DNA of 64,000 nt, taken from positions 124,001 to 188,000 of the forward strand of contig NZ_LZEW01000023.1 of assembly GCF_001676155.1 (NCBI RefSeq), written 5' to 3'. This document shows, piece by piece, positions 27,884 to 38,012 of this stretch; the stretch's first letter is position 1, and the number at the start of each line of letters is the position of its first letter. Both the position numbers and the translations under genes were made by a program. Origin of the DNA: Morganella psychrotolerans. Its GTDB lineage: Bacteria; Pseudomonadota; Gammaproteobacteria; Enterobacterales; Enterobacteriaceae. The notes beneath the pieces are model-generated. The model made no database searches, was not told the DNA's origin, and was given only the letters and a program-made list of their open reading frames with translations.

Positions 27884-28372
27884 ATGCAATTAAGCACACG
27901 ACAAGTCCGCTTATTCACACTGGCAACATTGCTCGGTACAGGAAAACCCGTTTCATCGGATGCCATTCTGACGACACTCCGCTGCTCAGAAGCAACACTT
28001 ACCCGTACATTCAAAGAGTTACGCGATACCTATAATGCAGAGATCCGCTATCGTAAAGCCTCACATACTTATCAGATGACGGATGCCGGGGAACTGAACC
28101 GCAAAGCACTGCGAAAAATGGAAGAAGGGCTGGAAAATAACAGCGGGCAGAAACCGGCACATTACAGCGGGAAAGTCTCTCTGGATAAAGAGAAGAAAAA
28201 AGCCATTTCGCTGTCACTGACCGGCACAATGATCAGAAAAATTAACCATCTCTCTCTGCTTTCAGGAAAAACCCGCAGTGATGCGGTTGAAATGCTGGTG
28301 ACACTTCATATCGATGAATTAATTGAATCGGTTATCAGAAGAAATGAGATCGGGGATGAAAACAAAAAATAA
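27884..28372 (+). CDS. terW: TerW, predicted DNA-binding regulator of ter genes
   Basis: This 162-residue protein has an N-terminal winged helix (LSTRQVRLFTLATLLGTGKPVSSDAILTTL, then SEATLTRTFKELRDTYNAEIRY). The C-terminal part (LSGKTRSDAVEMLVTLHIDELIESV) resembles a ribbon-helix-helix segment. The match to TerW of the E. coli O157 ter cluster runs along the whole protein. The ATG at 27884 is preferred over one 27 bp upstream because MQLSTRQ matches the family. It probably controls the divergent promoters at 22224-22543. It is separated from the biosynthetic operon by two repeat copies. Confidence 0.85.
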   Translation: MQLSTRQVRLFTLATLLGTGKPVSSDAILTTLRCSEATLTRTFKELRDTYNAEIRYRKASHTYQMTDAGELNRKALRKMEEGLENNSGQKPAHYSGKVSLDKEKKKAISLSLTGTMIRKINHLSLLSGKTRSDAVEMLVTLHIDELIESVIRRNEIGDENKK

Positions 28373-28379
28373 GCTACAA

Positions 28380-28412
28380 AAAAGCCGCCCTGTTTTATAC
28401 CGGACGGCTTAA
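28380..28412 (-). terminator. terminator of the epd-pgk-fbaA operon, facing terW
   Basis: On the minus strand, AAGCCGTCC and GGGCGGCTT pair and are followed by a T run. It lies between the convergent terW and fbaA genes. Confidence 0.7.
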
Positions 28413-28430
28413 TTATTCACGCAGAAAATA

Positions 28431-29507
28431 TTACAGAACGTTGGTGCTGTTCAGTTCAGTAAATGCTTTTTCCAGACGTTCAATCATGGTCTGCTGAGCG
28501 GCACGTAACCAGGCACGCGGATCATAATATTTTTTGTTTGGTTTATCAGCACCTTCAGGGTTACCTAACTGACCCTGCAAGTAAGCTTCGTTTTTCTGGT
28601 AATAGTGCAGGATCCCTTCCCAGGTCGCCCACTGAGTATCAGTATCGATATTCATTTTCACCACACCATAACCGACTGCTTCTTTGATCTCTTCTGCTGT
28701 AGAGCCTGAGCCGCCGTGGAAGACGAAATCCAGGCTGTTGTGCGGCAGGTTATATTTCTCAGACACATAGTCCTGAGAATTGCGCAGAATTTTCGGTGTT
28801 AACTGCACATTACCCGGCTTATAAACACCATGAACGTTACCGAATGACGCTGCAATAGTAAAACGCGGGCTGATTGCATTCAGTTTTTCATAGGCGTATG
28901 CCACGTCTTCCGGCTGAGTATACAGTGAGGAATTATCCAGGTGGGAGTTATCCACACCATCTTCTTCACCGCCGGTACAACCCAGTTCAATTTCCAGGGT
29001 CATACCAATTTTCGCCATGCGCGTCAGGTATTTGCTGCTAATTTCAATATTTTCTTCCAGGGACTCTTCTGACAGGTCAATCATGTGAGAAGAGAACAGG
29101 GGTTTACCGGTTGCAGCAAAGTGTTTTTCACCCGCGTCCAGCAGCCCGTCTAACCATGGCAGTAATTTCTTCGCGCAGTGGTCAGTATGCAGAATAACCG
29201 GCACACCGTAATATTCCGCCATCTGATGCACATGATGCGCACCGGAAATCGCGCCCAGAACTGCAGCCTGCTGGCCTTCGCCTTTAAAACCTTTCCCGGC
29301 GATAAATGCAGCACCACCGTTGGAGAACTGAACAATGACAGGAGAACGGACTTTGGCTGCCGCTTCTAATACGGCGTTGATCGAGTCTGTACCGACGCAG
29401 TTTACCGCTGGCAGCGCAAATTTATTTTCTTTGGCAACAGCAAAGATTTTCTGAACATCATCGCCAGTGACGACACCGGGTTTTACAAAATCAAAAACTT
29501 TAGACAT
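28431..29507 (-). CDS. fbaA: class II fructose-bisphosphate aldolase
   Basis: This 358-residue cytoplasmic zinc aldolase of glycolysis cleaves fructose-1,6-bisphosphate. VPVILHTDHCAKKLLPWLDG near residue 105 holds the zinc ligand His and the catalytic Asp. LELGCTGGEEDGVDNSH near residue 177 carries further ligands. FVFHGGSGSTAEEI near residue 262 is the phosphate loop. Length and sequence match E. coli FbaA (359). It lies 70 bp downstream of pgk and ends the epd-pgk-fbaA series. Confidence 0.98.
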   Translation of the reverse strand: MSKVFDFVKPGVVTGDDVQKIFAVAKENKFALPAVNCVGTDSINAVLEAAAKVRSPVIVQFSNGGAAFIAGKGFKGEGQQAAVLGAISGAHHVHQMAEYYGVPVILHTDHCAKKLLPWLDGLLDAGEKHFAATGKPLFSSHMIDLSEESLEENIEISSKYLTRMAKIGMTLEIELGCTGGEEDGVDNSHLDNSSLYTQPEDVAYAYEKLNAISPRFTIAASFGNVHGVYKPGNVQLTPKILRNSQDYVSEKYNLPHNSLDFVFHGGSGSTAEEIKEAVGYGVVKMNIDTDTQWATWEGILHYYQKNEAYLQGQLGNPEGADKPNKKYYDPRAWLRAAQQTMIERLEKAFTELNSTNVL

Positions 29508-29577
29508 GTCAAATTTCCTGTATTGGTCTGTCGGAAGTTGTCACGGGCAACCGGAGCCGCCCGTTATTTTCATCTGA

Positions 29578-30745
29578 TTATGACTGTTTTGCACGTTCTT
29601 CGAGCATTACAACGGCAGGCAGTTTTTTGCCTTCGACGAATTCCAGGAATGCGCCGCCGCCGGTAGAGATATACGAAATTTTGTCGCCGATACCGAATAA
29701 ATCGATGGCAGCTAATGTGTCACCGCCGCCTGCGATAGAAAATGCGTCGCTGTTTGCGATAGCGTTGGCAACAATTTCAGTTCCTTTACGAAAGTTCGGG
29801 AACTCAAACACGCCGACCGGACCATTCCACAGAATGGTTTTCGCACTTTTCAGGATTTCAGCCAGATGTGCCGCAGATTCATCACCGATATCCAGCACTT
29901 GCTCATCATCTTTGATGTCATTAGCGGATTTCAGAACAGCGTCTGCGGTTTCAGAGAATTCAGTTGCCACACGGACATCTGTCGGGACAGGAATGTCACA
30001 GGTAAGCAGTAGTTTTTTCGCTTCCGCGATCAGGTCAGCTTCATACAGTGAACGACCGACATTGTGGCCTTCTGCTGCAATAAAGGTGTTGGCGATACCA
30101 CCACCGACAATAATCTGATCCGCAATTTTGGACAGTGAGTCCAGAACGGTCAGTTTTGTTGAAACTTTGGAGCCGCCGACAATCGCTACCATCGGGCGCG
30201 CCGGATTGCTCAGTGCTTTGCCCAGTGCGTCTAACTCAGCCCATAACAGCGGACCTGCGCAGGCAACATCTGCAAATTTTGCCACACCGTGGGTGGATGC
30301 CTGAGCGCGGTGTGCCGTGCCGAATGCATCCATCACAAAAATATCACACAGTGATGCATATTGTTTAGACAGGGTTTCGTCGTCTTTTTTTCTCGCCTTT
30401 ATTAAAGCGGACGTTTTCCAGAACCACCAGTTCACCGGCATTCAGTTCCAGACCATTCAGATAATCTTTTTCCAGGCGGACCGGGCAGTTCAGTTTATCT
30501 GCCAGATAATCAACAACCGGTTTCAGTGAGAACTCTTCGTTGTATTCCCCTTCAACCGGACGACCCAGATGTGAGGTCACCATGACTTTAGCTCCCTGTT
30601 TCAGGGCAGCTTCGATTGTCGGGAGCGAGGCACGGATACGTGCATCAGAGGTAACTTTGCCATTTTTGACAGGAACGTTCAGGTCAGCACGAATAAAAAC
30701 ACGTTTACCCGCCAGATCCAGATCGGTCATCTTAATTACGGACAT
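29578..30745 (-). CDS. pgk: phosphoglycerate kinase, frameshifted in a T7 run
   Basis: This glycolytic kinase transfers phosphate from 1,3-bisphosphoglycerate to ADP. The N-terminal part [29 protein letters not shown] and the C-terminal part ending [32 protein letters not shown] are both intact and typical. They are in different frames, split at TTTTTTT, 30385-30391. Removing one base gives [18 protein letters not shown] and a 388-residue protein of normal length. Pgk is needed for normal growth on sugars, so a sequencing insertion is the likely cause. GAGGA precedes the ATG. Confidence 0.95.
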
Positions 30746-30811
30746 GGTGAATCCTCTTGTTGATTCTCTTATCAGTTAAATTGTCTACAATTTTCTGCCG
30801 GGGCACCAGCC

Positions 30812-31869
<1,058 letters not shown>

Positions 31870-32044
31870 CTAAGGATAACGGACTCACCGGTTTTTGTAC
31901 GGGGCATTTATCATAGAAACCGTAAACTTTTTTTGTTCATCAGCAGCGGAATATATAACCACAATAAACTGAAACGGTTCAGCTTGCTAACACCACATTA
32001 TGCTAATTGGAAAAAAAATCGCAAGACCGTCCGGCGGGCAAAAA

Positions 32045-32087
32045 CGAAAAAAAGCGCATTCGGTCAAAAAAAACCGAAATGCGCTTT
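32045..32087 (-). terminator. intrinsic terminator of tktA
   Basis: On the minus strand, AAGCGCATTTCGGT and ACCGAATGCGCTT form a long stem with a T-rich loop, followed by a T run. It lies about 20 bp after the tktA stop. Confidence 0.85.
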
Positions 32088-32106
32088 CAGAAAAACAATC
32101 AGCTGA

Positions 32107-34101
32107 TTATTTCAGCAGGGCTTTTGCCTGAGAAACAACATTTTCGACAGTGAAACCAAATTCACTGAACAGCTGACCGGCAGGAGCAGATTCACCAAAT
32201 GAATGCATACCAACAACAGCACCCTGAAGACCGGTGTATTTGAACCAGTAATCAGCGATACCTGCTTCAACAGCAACACGCGCACTTACTGCTGACGGCA
32301 GGACAGATTCACGGTAAGCCGTATCCTGTTTGTCAAAGGCATCAGTTGACGGCATAGATACCACGCGCGCTTTACGGCCTTCGGCTGTAAGTTGATCATA
32401 CGCGCCCACAGCCAGTTCCACTTCAGAACCGGTCGCGATCAGAATGATGTCCGGCTGACCGGCGCAATCTTTCAGGATATAAGCACCCTTTTCGATATCA
32501 GCCAGTTGCTGTGCCGTACGTGGCTGCTGAGCCAGGTTCTGACGGGAGAAAATCAGTGAGGTCGGACCGTTTTTACGCTCAATCGCATATTTCCAGGCAA
32601 CCGCAGATTCCACCTGGTCACACGGACGCCATGTGCTCATATTTGGTGTCACGCGCAGGCTGGCGATTTGCTCAACCGGCTGGTGTGTCGGACCGTCTTC
32701 GCCCAGACCGATAGAGTCATGGGTATAAACAAAGATACTGCGGATCTTCATCAGTGCCGCCATACGCACCGCGTTGCGGGCATATTCAACGAACATCAGG
32801 AAAGTCGCGCCGTAAGGAATGAAGCCGCCGTGCAGGGCGATCCCGTTCATAATCGCAGACATACCGAACTCACGCACACCGTAGTGAATGTAGTTACCGG
32901 CTTTGTCTTCATTGATTGGCGCAGAGCCGGACCACATGGTCAGGTTACTTGGCGCAAGGTCAGCTGAGCCGCCCATAAATTCAGGCAGAACTTTACCGAA
33001 TGCTTCCAGCGCGTTTTGTGACGCTTTACGGCTGGCAATATTTGCCGGGTTATCCTGGAGATTCTGAATAAAGGCTTTTGCATCTGCTTTCCACTGTGCA
33101 GGCAGTTCGCCTTCAACACGGCGACGGTATTCATGCGCCAGTTCAGGGAAGGCTTTTGCGTACTGAGCGAATTTTACATCCCACTCAGATTCAGCTGCTT
33201 TACCGGCCTTTTTCGCATCCCACTCGTTATAAATGTCCTGCGGGATTTCAAATGGCGCATATGGCCAGTTCAGTGCCGCGCGGGTTGCCGCGATTTCTGC
33301 ATCCCCTAACGGAGAGCCGTGCGCATCAGCTGTACCGGCTTTCTTCGGTGAACCGAAACCGATAACGGTTTTGCACATCAGCAGAGATGGTTTGTCTGTA
33401 ACGGATTTTGCTTCTTCAATTGCCGCTTTGATTTGGTCAGAATTGTGACCATCAATGCCGCTGATAACATGCCAGCCGTAAGCATCAAAGCGTTTAGCGG
33501 TATCGTCAGTAAACCAGCCCTGAACATTACCGTCGATGGAAATCCCGTTGTCGTCGTAGAATGCAACCAGTTTACCCAGTTTCAGGGTACCGGCGAGTGA
33601 GCAGACTTCGTGAGAGATCCCTTCCATCATACAACCGTCGCCCATAAAGGCGTAGGTGTGATGGTCAACGATATCATGACCCGGACGGTTGAATTGTGCG
33701 CCCAGAGTTTGTTCTGCGATAGCAAAACCAACGGCGTTCGCAATGCCCTGCCCTAATGGTCCTGTGGTGGTTTCCACGCCCGGCGTGTAACCGTATTCAG
33801 GGTGACCCGGTGTTTTTGAATGCAGCTGACGGAACGCTTTTAAGTCATCCATCGACAGATCATAGCCGGTGAGGTGCAACAGGCTGTAAATCAGCATAGA
33901 GCCATGGCCGTTTGACAGTACAAAGCGGTCACGATCACTCCAGAGCGGATTGGTCGGGTTGTGTTTCAGATAGTCGCGCCACAGAACTTCTGCGATATCA
34001 GCCATGCCCATTGGTGCGCCGGGGTGTCCGGAATTTGCTTTCTGCACCGCGTCCATGCTCAGGAAACGAATCGCATTAGCAAGAGTTTTACGAGAGGTCA
34101 T
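32107..34101 (-). CDS. tktA: transketolase
   Basis: This 664-residue thiamine-diphosphate enzyme of the non-oxidative pentose phosphate pathway transfers two-carbon units. The ThDP-binding motif [38 protein letters not shown] lies near residue 155. Substrate-binding motifs [12 protein letters not shown] near residue 24 and [20 protein letters not shown] near residue 460 are complete. Length agrees with E. coli TktA (663). GGAG precedes the ATG. It is on the same strand as epd, 270 bp upstream of it with its own terminator, so it is a separate unit. It supplies erythrose-4-phosphate, the substrate of Epd. Confidence 0.97.
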   Translation of the reverse strand: MTSRKTLANAIRFLSMDAVQKANSGHPGAPMGMADIAEVLWRDYLKHNPTNPLWSDRDRFVLSNGHGSMLIYSLLHLTGYDLSMDDLKAFRQLHSKTPGHPEYGYTPGVETTTGPLGQGIANAVGFAIAEQTLGAQFNRPGHDIVDHHTYAFMGDGCMMEGISHEVCSLAGTLKLGKLVAFYDDNGISIDGNVQGWFTDDTAKRFDAYGWHVISGIDGHNSDQIKAAIEEAKSVTDKPSLLMCKTVIGFGSPKKAGTADAHGSPLGDAEIAATRAALNWPYAPFEIPQDIYNEWDAKKAGKAAESEWDVKFAQYAKAFPELAHEYRRRVEGELPAQWKADAKAFIQNLQDNPANIASRKASQNALEAFGKVLPEFMGGSADLAPSNLTMWSGSAPINEDKAGNYIHYGVREFGMSAIMNGIALHGGFIPYGATFLMFVEYARNAVRMAALMKIRSIFVYTHDSIGLGEDGPTHQPVEQIASLRVTPNMSTWRPCDQVESAVAWKYAIERKNGPTSLIFSRQNLAQQPRTAQQLADIEKGAYILKDCAGQPDIILIATGSEVELAVGAYDQLTAEGRKARVVSMPSTDAFDKQDTAYRESVLPSAVSARVAVEAGIADYWFKYTGLQGAVVGMHSFGESAPAGQLFSEFGFTVENVVSQAKALLK

Positions 34102-34132
34102 TGTCTACTCCAGGTTCGGATAAAAAGCAGAT

Positions 34133-34193
34133 ATATACCTTTATTCATTCAAACTGCAGGGTCTGGGCTGCATCCTGAATGATGTCAGGCATA
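34133..34193. repeat. TATACCC intergenic repeat, short degraded form (copy 7)
   Basis: The left end is intact apart from one change (TATACCTTTATTCATTC). The right end is mutated (ATGATGTCAGGCATA). It lies just upstream of tktA, in its promoter region. Confidence 0.82.
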
Positions 34194-34524
34194 GGCTATT
34201 TTCGCAGTACCACGCCCGGATGACAATCCGTTCACCGGTCAGGGTAAAGCGTCGGCGCTAAAAAAAAGCAAAAGATAAGACGTCAGGCGAGGCTTGTCAG
34301 GCAAAATATACAGCGGGTGAATAATTTGTCATGAAACTTCGCGCCCGCGGCATTTTTGCTGACAAAATCCTTTTAGCTACTGATATTGCGCAACAGCGGA
34401 AGTGACCTATTAGACCCGATTACCCCAACGAATAGCAAGCAGAAATACCGCTTTCTGTGCGGTTGTACGGCAGGAACAGAACGGGACAATAACAGGAAGG
34501 ATGGTGCTCCGGGGTGATAAAAAC
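34194..34524. other. intergenic region between tktA and tRNA-Asp
   Basis: No gene is seen. The region should contain the tktA promoter on the minus strand. I see short reading frames on both strands, but none with codon use or a ribosome binding site that supports a protein. Confidence 0.4.
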
Positions 34525-34554
34525 AAAAAAGCCCTGACAGTAATGTCAGGGCTT
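34525..34554 (-). terminator. terminator of tRNA-Asp
   Basis: On the minus strand, AAGCCCTGACA TTAC TGTCAGGGCTT is followed by TTTTG, 8 bp after the tRNA 3' end. Confidence 0.88.
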
Positions 34555-34561
34555 TCATATT

Positions 34562-34638
34562 TGGCGGAACGGACGGGACTCGAACCCGCGACCCCCTGCG
34601 TGACAGGCAGGTATTCTAACCAACTGAACTACCGCTCC
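34562..34638 (-). tRNA. tRNA-Asp (anticodon GTC)
   Basis: This is a 77-nt tRNA with acceptor stem GGAGCGG/CCGTTCC, D-loop AGTTCAGTTGGTTAGA, anticodon arm CCTGCCTGTCACGCAGG with anticodon GTC, T-loop GGTTCGAGTCC, and an encoded CCA end. Its place beside dnaQ matches aspV in E. coli. Confidence 0.97.
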
Positions 34639-34665
34639 GGATTGTTCCTTTCGGGAACGTCGCGG

Positions 34666-34694
34666 ATAATACGATGCCGGGTGTCGTTCGTCAA
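34666..34694 (-). promoter_or_regulatory. promoter of tRNA-Asp
   Basis: On the minus strand, TTGACG and TATTAT are separated by exactly 17 bp and followed by a GC-rich discriminator (CCGCGACG), as in stringently controlled stable-RNA promoters. The -10 element ends 28 bp before the mature tRNA. Confidence 0.8.
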
Positions 34695-34784
34695 TGTTAA
34701 TTTACGCAAAACCATGCAGTTGCACAGTTTTTCGCCTGAACATGTAATTTTGTGCAGATACAACAAAAAAAACACTGTCAGCGT

Positions 34785-35039
34785 TTACGGTAATGTGTCT
34801 TTTTCGAGATCCAGCAAATACGTCATTGCCTCTGCACGGCTCGATAAACACATTTCCTGTGCCGGATTGAGACTGATACAAACCTGCGGGCGTAACGCCA
34901 GACCAAAGATAAGACATGCGTTATTGACGGATAACTGCACACATCGGGTATTGGCGGGCTTTCCGCCCAGCATACCCGGAATGGGTGACGAAATTGAAGG
35001 CGCAATACAACAAGCCCCGCAACCACTGCGACATTCCAT
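34785..35039 (-). CDS. YkgJ/YeiW-type cysteine-cluster protein
   Basis: This small 84-residue protein has conserved cysteines: CRSGCGACC at the start, then CVQL, CLIF, C in RPQVCISL, and MCLSS. The pattern is that of the YkgJ (UPF0153) family, which is predicted to bind a metal or Fe-S cluster. [21 protein letters not shown] matches E. coli YeiW closely. Its biological role is unknown. It ends about 41 bp before dnaQ on the same strand. Confidence 0.85.
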   Translation of the reverse strand: MECRSGCGACCIAPSISSPIPGMLGGKPANTRCVQLSVNNACLIFGLALRPQVCISLNPAQEMCLSSRAEAMTYLLDLEKDTLP

Positions 35040-35080
35040 ATATTCCGCCTTTTGCTATTAACGACCCGAATTACGTTGAA

Positions 35081-35854
35081 TTACCCTGCCGTATCAGCGG
35101 TCGTTTCTTCATCGTCAGCAGGCTTGCGCCAGATACAGGGGTTCGCCCCTTTTTTCTCAACCAAATCAAGGCGTCCTTCATGAGCCACAACTTCTTCATC
35201 CGTGGCGTATACCACACGCAGCCCTGTCTGAGGACGGGTAATGCGCTGAATAACCTGCTCATTTTTCTGACCAGGGTTCTCACCTTCGGACAGAAATGCC
35301 AGCGAGGTCTGTCCGCCTGTCATTGCCAGATAGACATCTGACAAAATTTCGGCATCAAGTAACGCGCCGTGCAGCAGGCGTTTGGTGTTATCTATCAGAT
35401 AGCGGTCACAGAGCGCATCAAGGTTATTACGCTTGCCGGGGAACAGTTTTCTGGCGAGCGTTAAGCTGTCCGTGATGGTACAAAATTCAGCTGTCGGCGG
35501 AATACCCCGGTTCAGTTTACGGAATTCAGAGTCCATAAAGCCGATATCGAAGGGCGCATTATGAATAACCAGCTCTGCACCACGGATAAATTCAATAAAT
35601 TCATCAGCAATATCAGCAAAAACCGGTTTATCCATCAGGAATTCATCACTGATCCCGTGGACACCGAATGCTTCCGGATCAACCAGTCTGTCCGGCTTGA
35701 TATACAGATGAAAGTTACGACCGGTCAGGCGCCGGTTGATCACCTCAACCGCACCAATTTCAATTATATTGTGCCCTTCAGAGGGGGCACCCAGTTTGTT
35801 CATACCGGTTGTTTCGGTATCGAGAACAATTTGTCGTGTAATATCAGTGCTCAT
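35081..35854 (-). CDS. dnaQ: DNA polymerase III epsilon subunit (3'-5' proofreading exonuclease)
   Basis: This 257-residue DEDDh exonuclease edits replication errors in the polymerase III core. Catalytic residues are at the same positions as in E. coli: Asp12 and Glu14 in LDTETTG, Asp103 in HNAPFDIGF, and His162 and Asp167 in LHGALLDAE. The C-terminal ~70 residues, which bind the polymerase alpha subunit, are longer and more acidic than in E. coli (243 residues in total there). The gene is divergent from rnhA with a 61-bp gap, as in E. coli. Confidence 0.97.
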   Translation of the reverse strand: MSTDITRQIVLDTETTGMNKLGAPSEGHNIIEIGAVEVINRRLTGRNFHLYIKPDRLVDPEAFGVHGISDEFLMDKPVFADIADEFIEFIRGAELVIHNAPFDIGFMDSEFRKLNRGIPPTAEFCTITDSLTLARKLFPGKRNNLDALCDRYLIDNTKRLLHGALLDAEILSDVYLAMTGGQTSLAFLSEGENPGQKNEQVIQRITRPQTGLRVVYATDEEVVAHEGRLDLVEKKGANPCIWRKPADDEETTADTAG

Positions 35855-35915
35855 AATGCTGTTTTATGTCAGACTCAGATAATTGCCAATCGATCAAAGG
35901 ATGAGTCTACCAGAG

Positions 35916-36383
35916 ATGAGTGACAAGGTAGAAATTTTCACCGACGGCTCCTGCCTCGGTAACCCCGGACCCGGCGGATACGGCGCGTTACTGCGCTATA
36001 AAGGCCGTGAAAAACCCCTCAGCGGCGGTTTTTTCCTTACCACCAATAACCGAATGGAGTTACTGGCGGCTATTGTTGCGCTGGAAAGCCTCACCCGCCC
36101 GTGTGATGTTGTTCTGACCACCGACAGCCAGTATGTGCGCCAGGGAATAACACAATGGATCCATAACTGGAAACGACGCGGCTGGCGCAAAGCGGATAAA
36201 TCCCCGGTCGTGAATGTTGATTTATGGCAGCGCCTCGATAAGGCGATTGCCGGTCACACGATTGACTGGCAGTGGGTCAAAGGTCATGCCGGTCATCCGG
36301 AAAATGAGCGCTGTGATGATCTTGCCCGCGCGGCAGCTGAATCCCCGACACAGGAAGATGCCGGCTATCAGCCTGCAACATAA
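35916..36383 (+). CDS. rnhA: ribonuclease HI
   Basis: This 155-residue enzyme degrades RNA in RNA-DNA hybrids using magnesium. The active site matches E. coli numbering: Asp10 in [11 protein letters not shown], Glu48 in [10 protein letters not shown], Asp70 in TTDSQYV, and the late Asp in [10 protein letters not shown]. The start at 35916 ([11 protein letters not shown]) is preferred because it gives the E. coli length; ATG 35901 lies closer to an AAAGGA sequence and remains possible. Confidence 0.96.
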   Translation: MSDKVEIFTDGSCLGNPGPGGYGALLRYKGREKPLSGGFFLTTNNRMELLAAIVALESLTRPCDVVLTTDSQYVRQGITQWIHNWKRRGWRKADKSPVVNVDLWQRLDKAIAGHTIDWQWVKGHAGHPENERCDDLARAAAESPTQEDAGYQPAT

Positions 36384-36400
36384 TAGCGCAGCCGCTTTAA

Positions 36401-37132
36401 TCAGCGGCGCTTCAGACAACCCGGCGGCGTCTGCTGCCGGGTTGCACCCACCACATTATTAAGACCCGGCTTGAGTACCCGCCGCTTCTGTGGCGTAAAG
36501 GTCAGCGGAACGGTGCGCTTGCGGGCGACAATAACGCTGATACAGCCCAGAAGACGACCATGCCGGTTACCGAAACTGTCCGGATCACACCAGGGAACCG
36601 GGGTGAACAGGCGGTGATGCATAACTTCATAATTAAGCAGACTCAGCCAGTCCAGCATCCGAAATTGTGAAAACATCCGGCTGGACTGCGGGTGCTGATT
36701 GGAATACAGCGGGATCAGTTTACGTAATCCGAGCAGACTTAACGGATTGAATCCGCTGAGAATTAACCAGCCATCCTCAATCAGTACACGGTCGGCCTCC
36801 CGCAGGAGCCAGTGCGGATCACTGCTGTAACCCAGATTGTTCGCCAGCACACAGACATCCACGGATTTATCCAGAAACGGTAATTGCGCCGCCTCCCCGA
36901 ATACCTGTAAGGTGTTACCCTGTGGTGCAACATTCACCTGATGCGGGATCATGCAGTCGCTGCTGTCAATTTCACAGCTCAACGCCCCGATTTTTATCAG
37001 ATGAAAACCAAACATTTTCGGCCACCAGGGCGCTAACTGTGCCTCCAGTGACTGGCGGAACTGACGTCCCCGCGGAATATCGCACCATGAGCCGGGCATC
37101 GTCAGTTTATTTGTCGCTCGCGCAGAAAACAT
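36401..37132 (-). CDS. yafS: class I SAM-dependent methyltransferase, YafS-like
   Basis: This 243-residue cytoplasmic methyltransferase is of unknown substrate. A degenerate nucleotide-binding strand MFGFHLIKIGALSCEID near residue 40, LPFLDKSVDVCVLANNLGYSSDPHWLLREADRVLIEDGWLILSGFNP at about residues 82-128, and the C-terminal basic tail are as in YafS. It lies between rnhA and gloB, as in E. coli. It converges on rnhA and diverges from gloB. Confidence 0.88.
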   Translation of the reverse strand: MFSARATNKLTMPGSWCDIPRGRQFRQSLEAQLAPWWPKMFGFHLIKIGALSCEIDSSDCMIPHQVNVAPQGNTLQVFGEAAQLPFLDKSVDVCVLANNLGYSSDPHWLLREADRVLIEDGWLILSGFNPLSLLGLRKLIPLYSNQHPQSSRMFSQFRMLDWLSLLNYEVMHHRLFTPVPWCDPDSFGNRHGRLLGCISVIVARKRTVPLTFTPQKRRVLKPGLNNVVGATRQQTPPGCLKRR

Positions 37133-37174
37133 GGCGTTATCCTTAAATTATACCCGACTAAAGGTGAGGTATGT

Positions 37175-37930
37175 ATGGAGCTTATCAGAATTTCCGCGTT
37201 ATCGGATAACTACATTTGGCTATTACGCGATAATGCGCACACCTGCGTAATTGTCGATCCCGGCGTGAGTGCCCCCGTCCTGACAGCACTGCAAAAGCAC
37301 GGATTAACGCCCGCTGCAATCCTGCTGACCCACCACCACGCTGACCATACCGGAGGAGTGACGGATCTTTTATCACATTATCCGGATTTACCGGTATACG
37401 GCCCGGAAGAAACACGGACTAAAGGGGCAAATCATTGCGTAAAAGACAATGACATTATCACCTGTGGCGAATTTGTTTTCCGGGTTATCGCCGTTCCGGG
37501 ACACACGCTTGGTCACGTAGCTTATTATTGCGCACCCTATCTGTTTTGTGGCGACACCCTTTTCTCCGGCGGCTGCGGGCGGATTTTTGAAGGAACAGCA
37601 GCGCAGATGTATCACTCGGTTACCCGCCTCGCCGCTTTGCCGGATGAAACCCTGATATGCTGCGCGCATGAATATACACAATCCAATATCGCCTTTGCCC
37701 GCGCCATCTGGCCCGAAAATGATATAATTCAGGCATATCAGACGCATGTTGCACAATTACGTCAGAATAATGACGCTACTGTGCCTGTCACGCTGGAAAC
37801 GGAAAAGAAAATTAATGTTTTTCTTAACTGTGATGACCTTGATCTGCAACATAATTTATCCGCAGGTAAACATACTATGACACCTGAGCAGACTTTTGCC
37901 GCAATACGTGTAAAAAAGGATAAATTTTAG
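37175..37930 (+). CDS. gloB: hydroxyacylglutathione hydrolase (glyoxalase II)
   Basis: This 251-residue metallo-beta-lactamase-fold enzyme hydrolyses S-lactoylglutathione to D-lactate and glutathione, the last step of methylglyoxal detoxification. The metal site THHHADHTGG gives His53, His55, Asp57 and His58. HTLGHVAYY and LFCGDTLFSGGCGRIFEG supply further ligands, and CAHEYTQSN is the substrate region. GAGG precedes the ATG. Confidence 0.96.
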   Translation: MELIRISALSDNYIWLLRDNAHTCVIVDPGVSAPVLTALQKHGLTPAAILLTHHHADHTGGVTDLLSHYPDLPVYGPEETRTKGANHCVKDNDIITCGEFVFRVIAVPGHTLGHVAYYCAPYLFCGDTLFSGGCGRIFEGTAAQMYHSVTRLAALPDETLICCAHEYTQSNIAFARAIWPENDIIQAYQTHVAQLRQNNDATVPVTLETEKKINVFLNCDDLDLQHNLSAGKHTMTPEQTFAAIRVKKDKF

Positions 37931-38012
37931 CCGAAGACGTTGTCAGGGCGGAGCAACCCCCGTATGATTGCTGAACTTAAAGACTAAATATAACGGTACT
38001 GACTCCGCCAAC

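Noticed and set aside
17609-28372. Ter region as a plasmid or phage insertion with attachment sites
   Set aside because: No integrase, transposase, tRNA junction or direct repeats of att type are visible at either end. The only repeats at the borders belong to the dispersed family.
34501-35061. Plus-strand open frame containing LAERTGLEPATPCVTGRYSN
   Set aside because: It reads across the tRNA-Asp gene in antisense. This peptide is a well-known artefact of translating that tRNA, and the frame also crosses the YkgJ-type gene.
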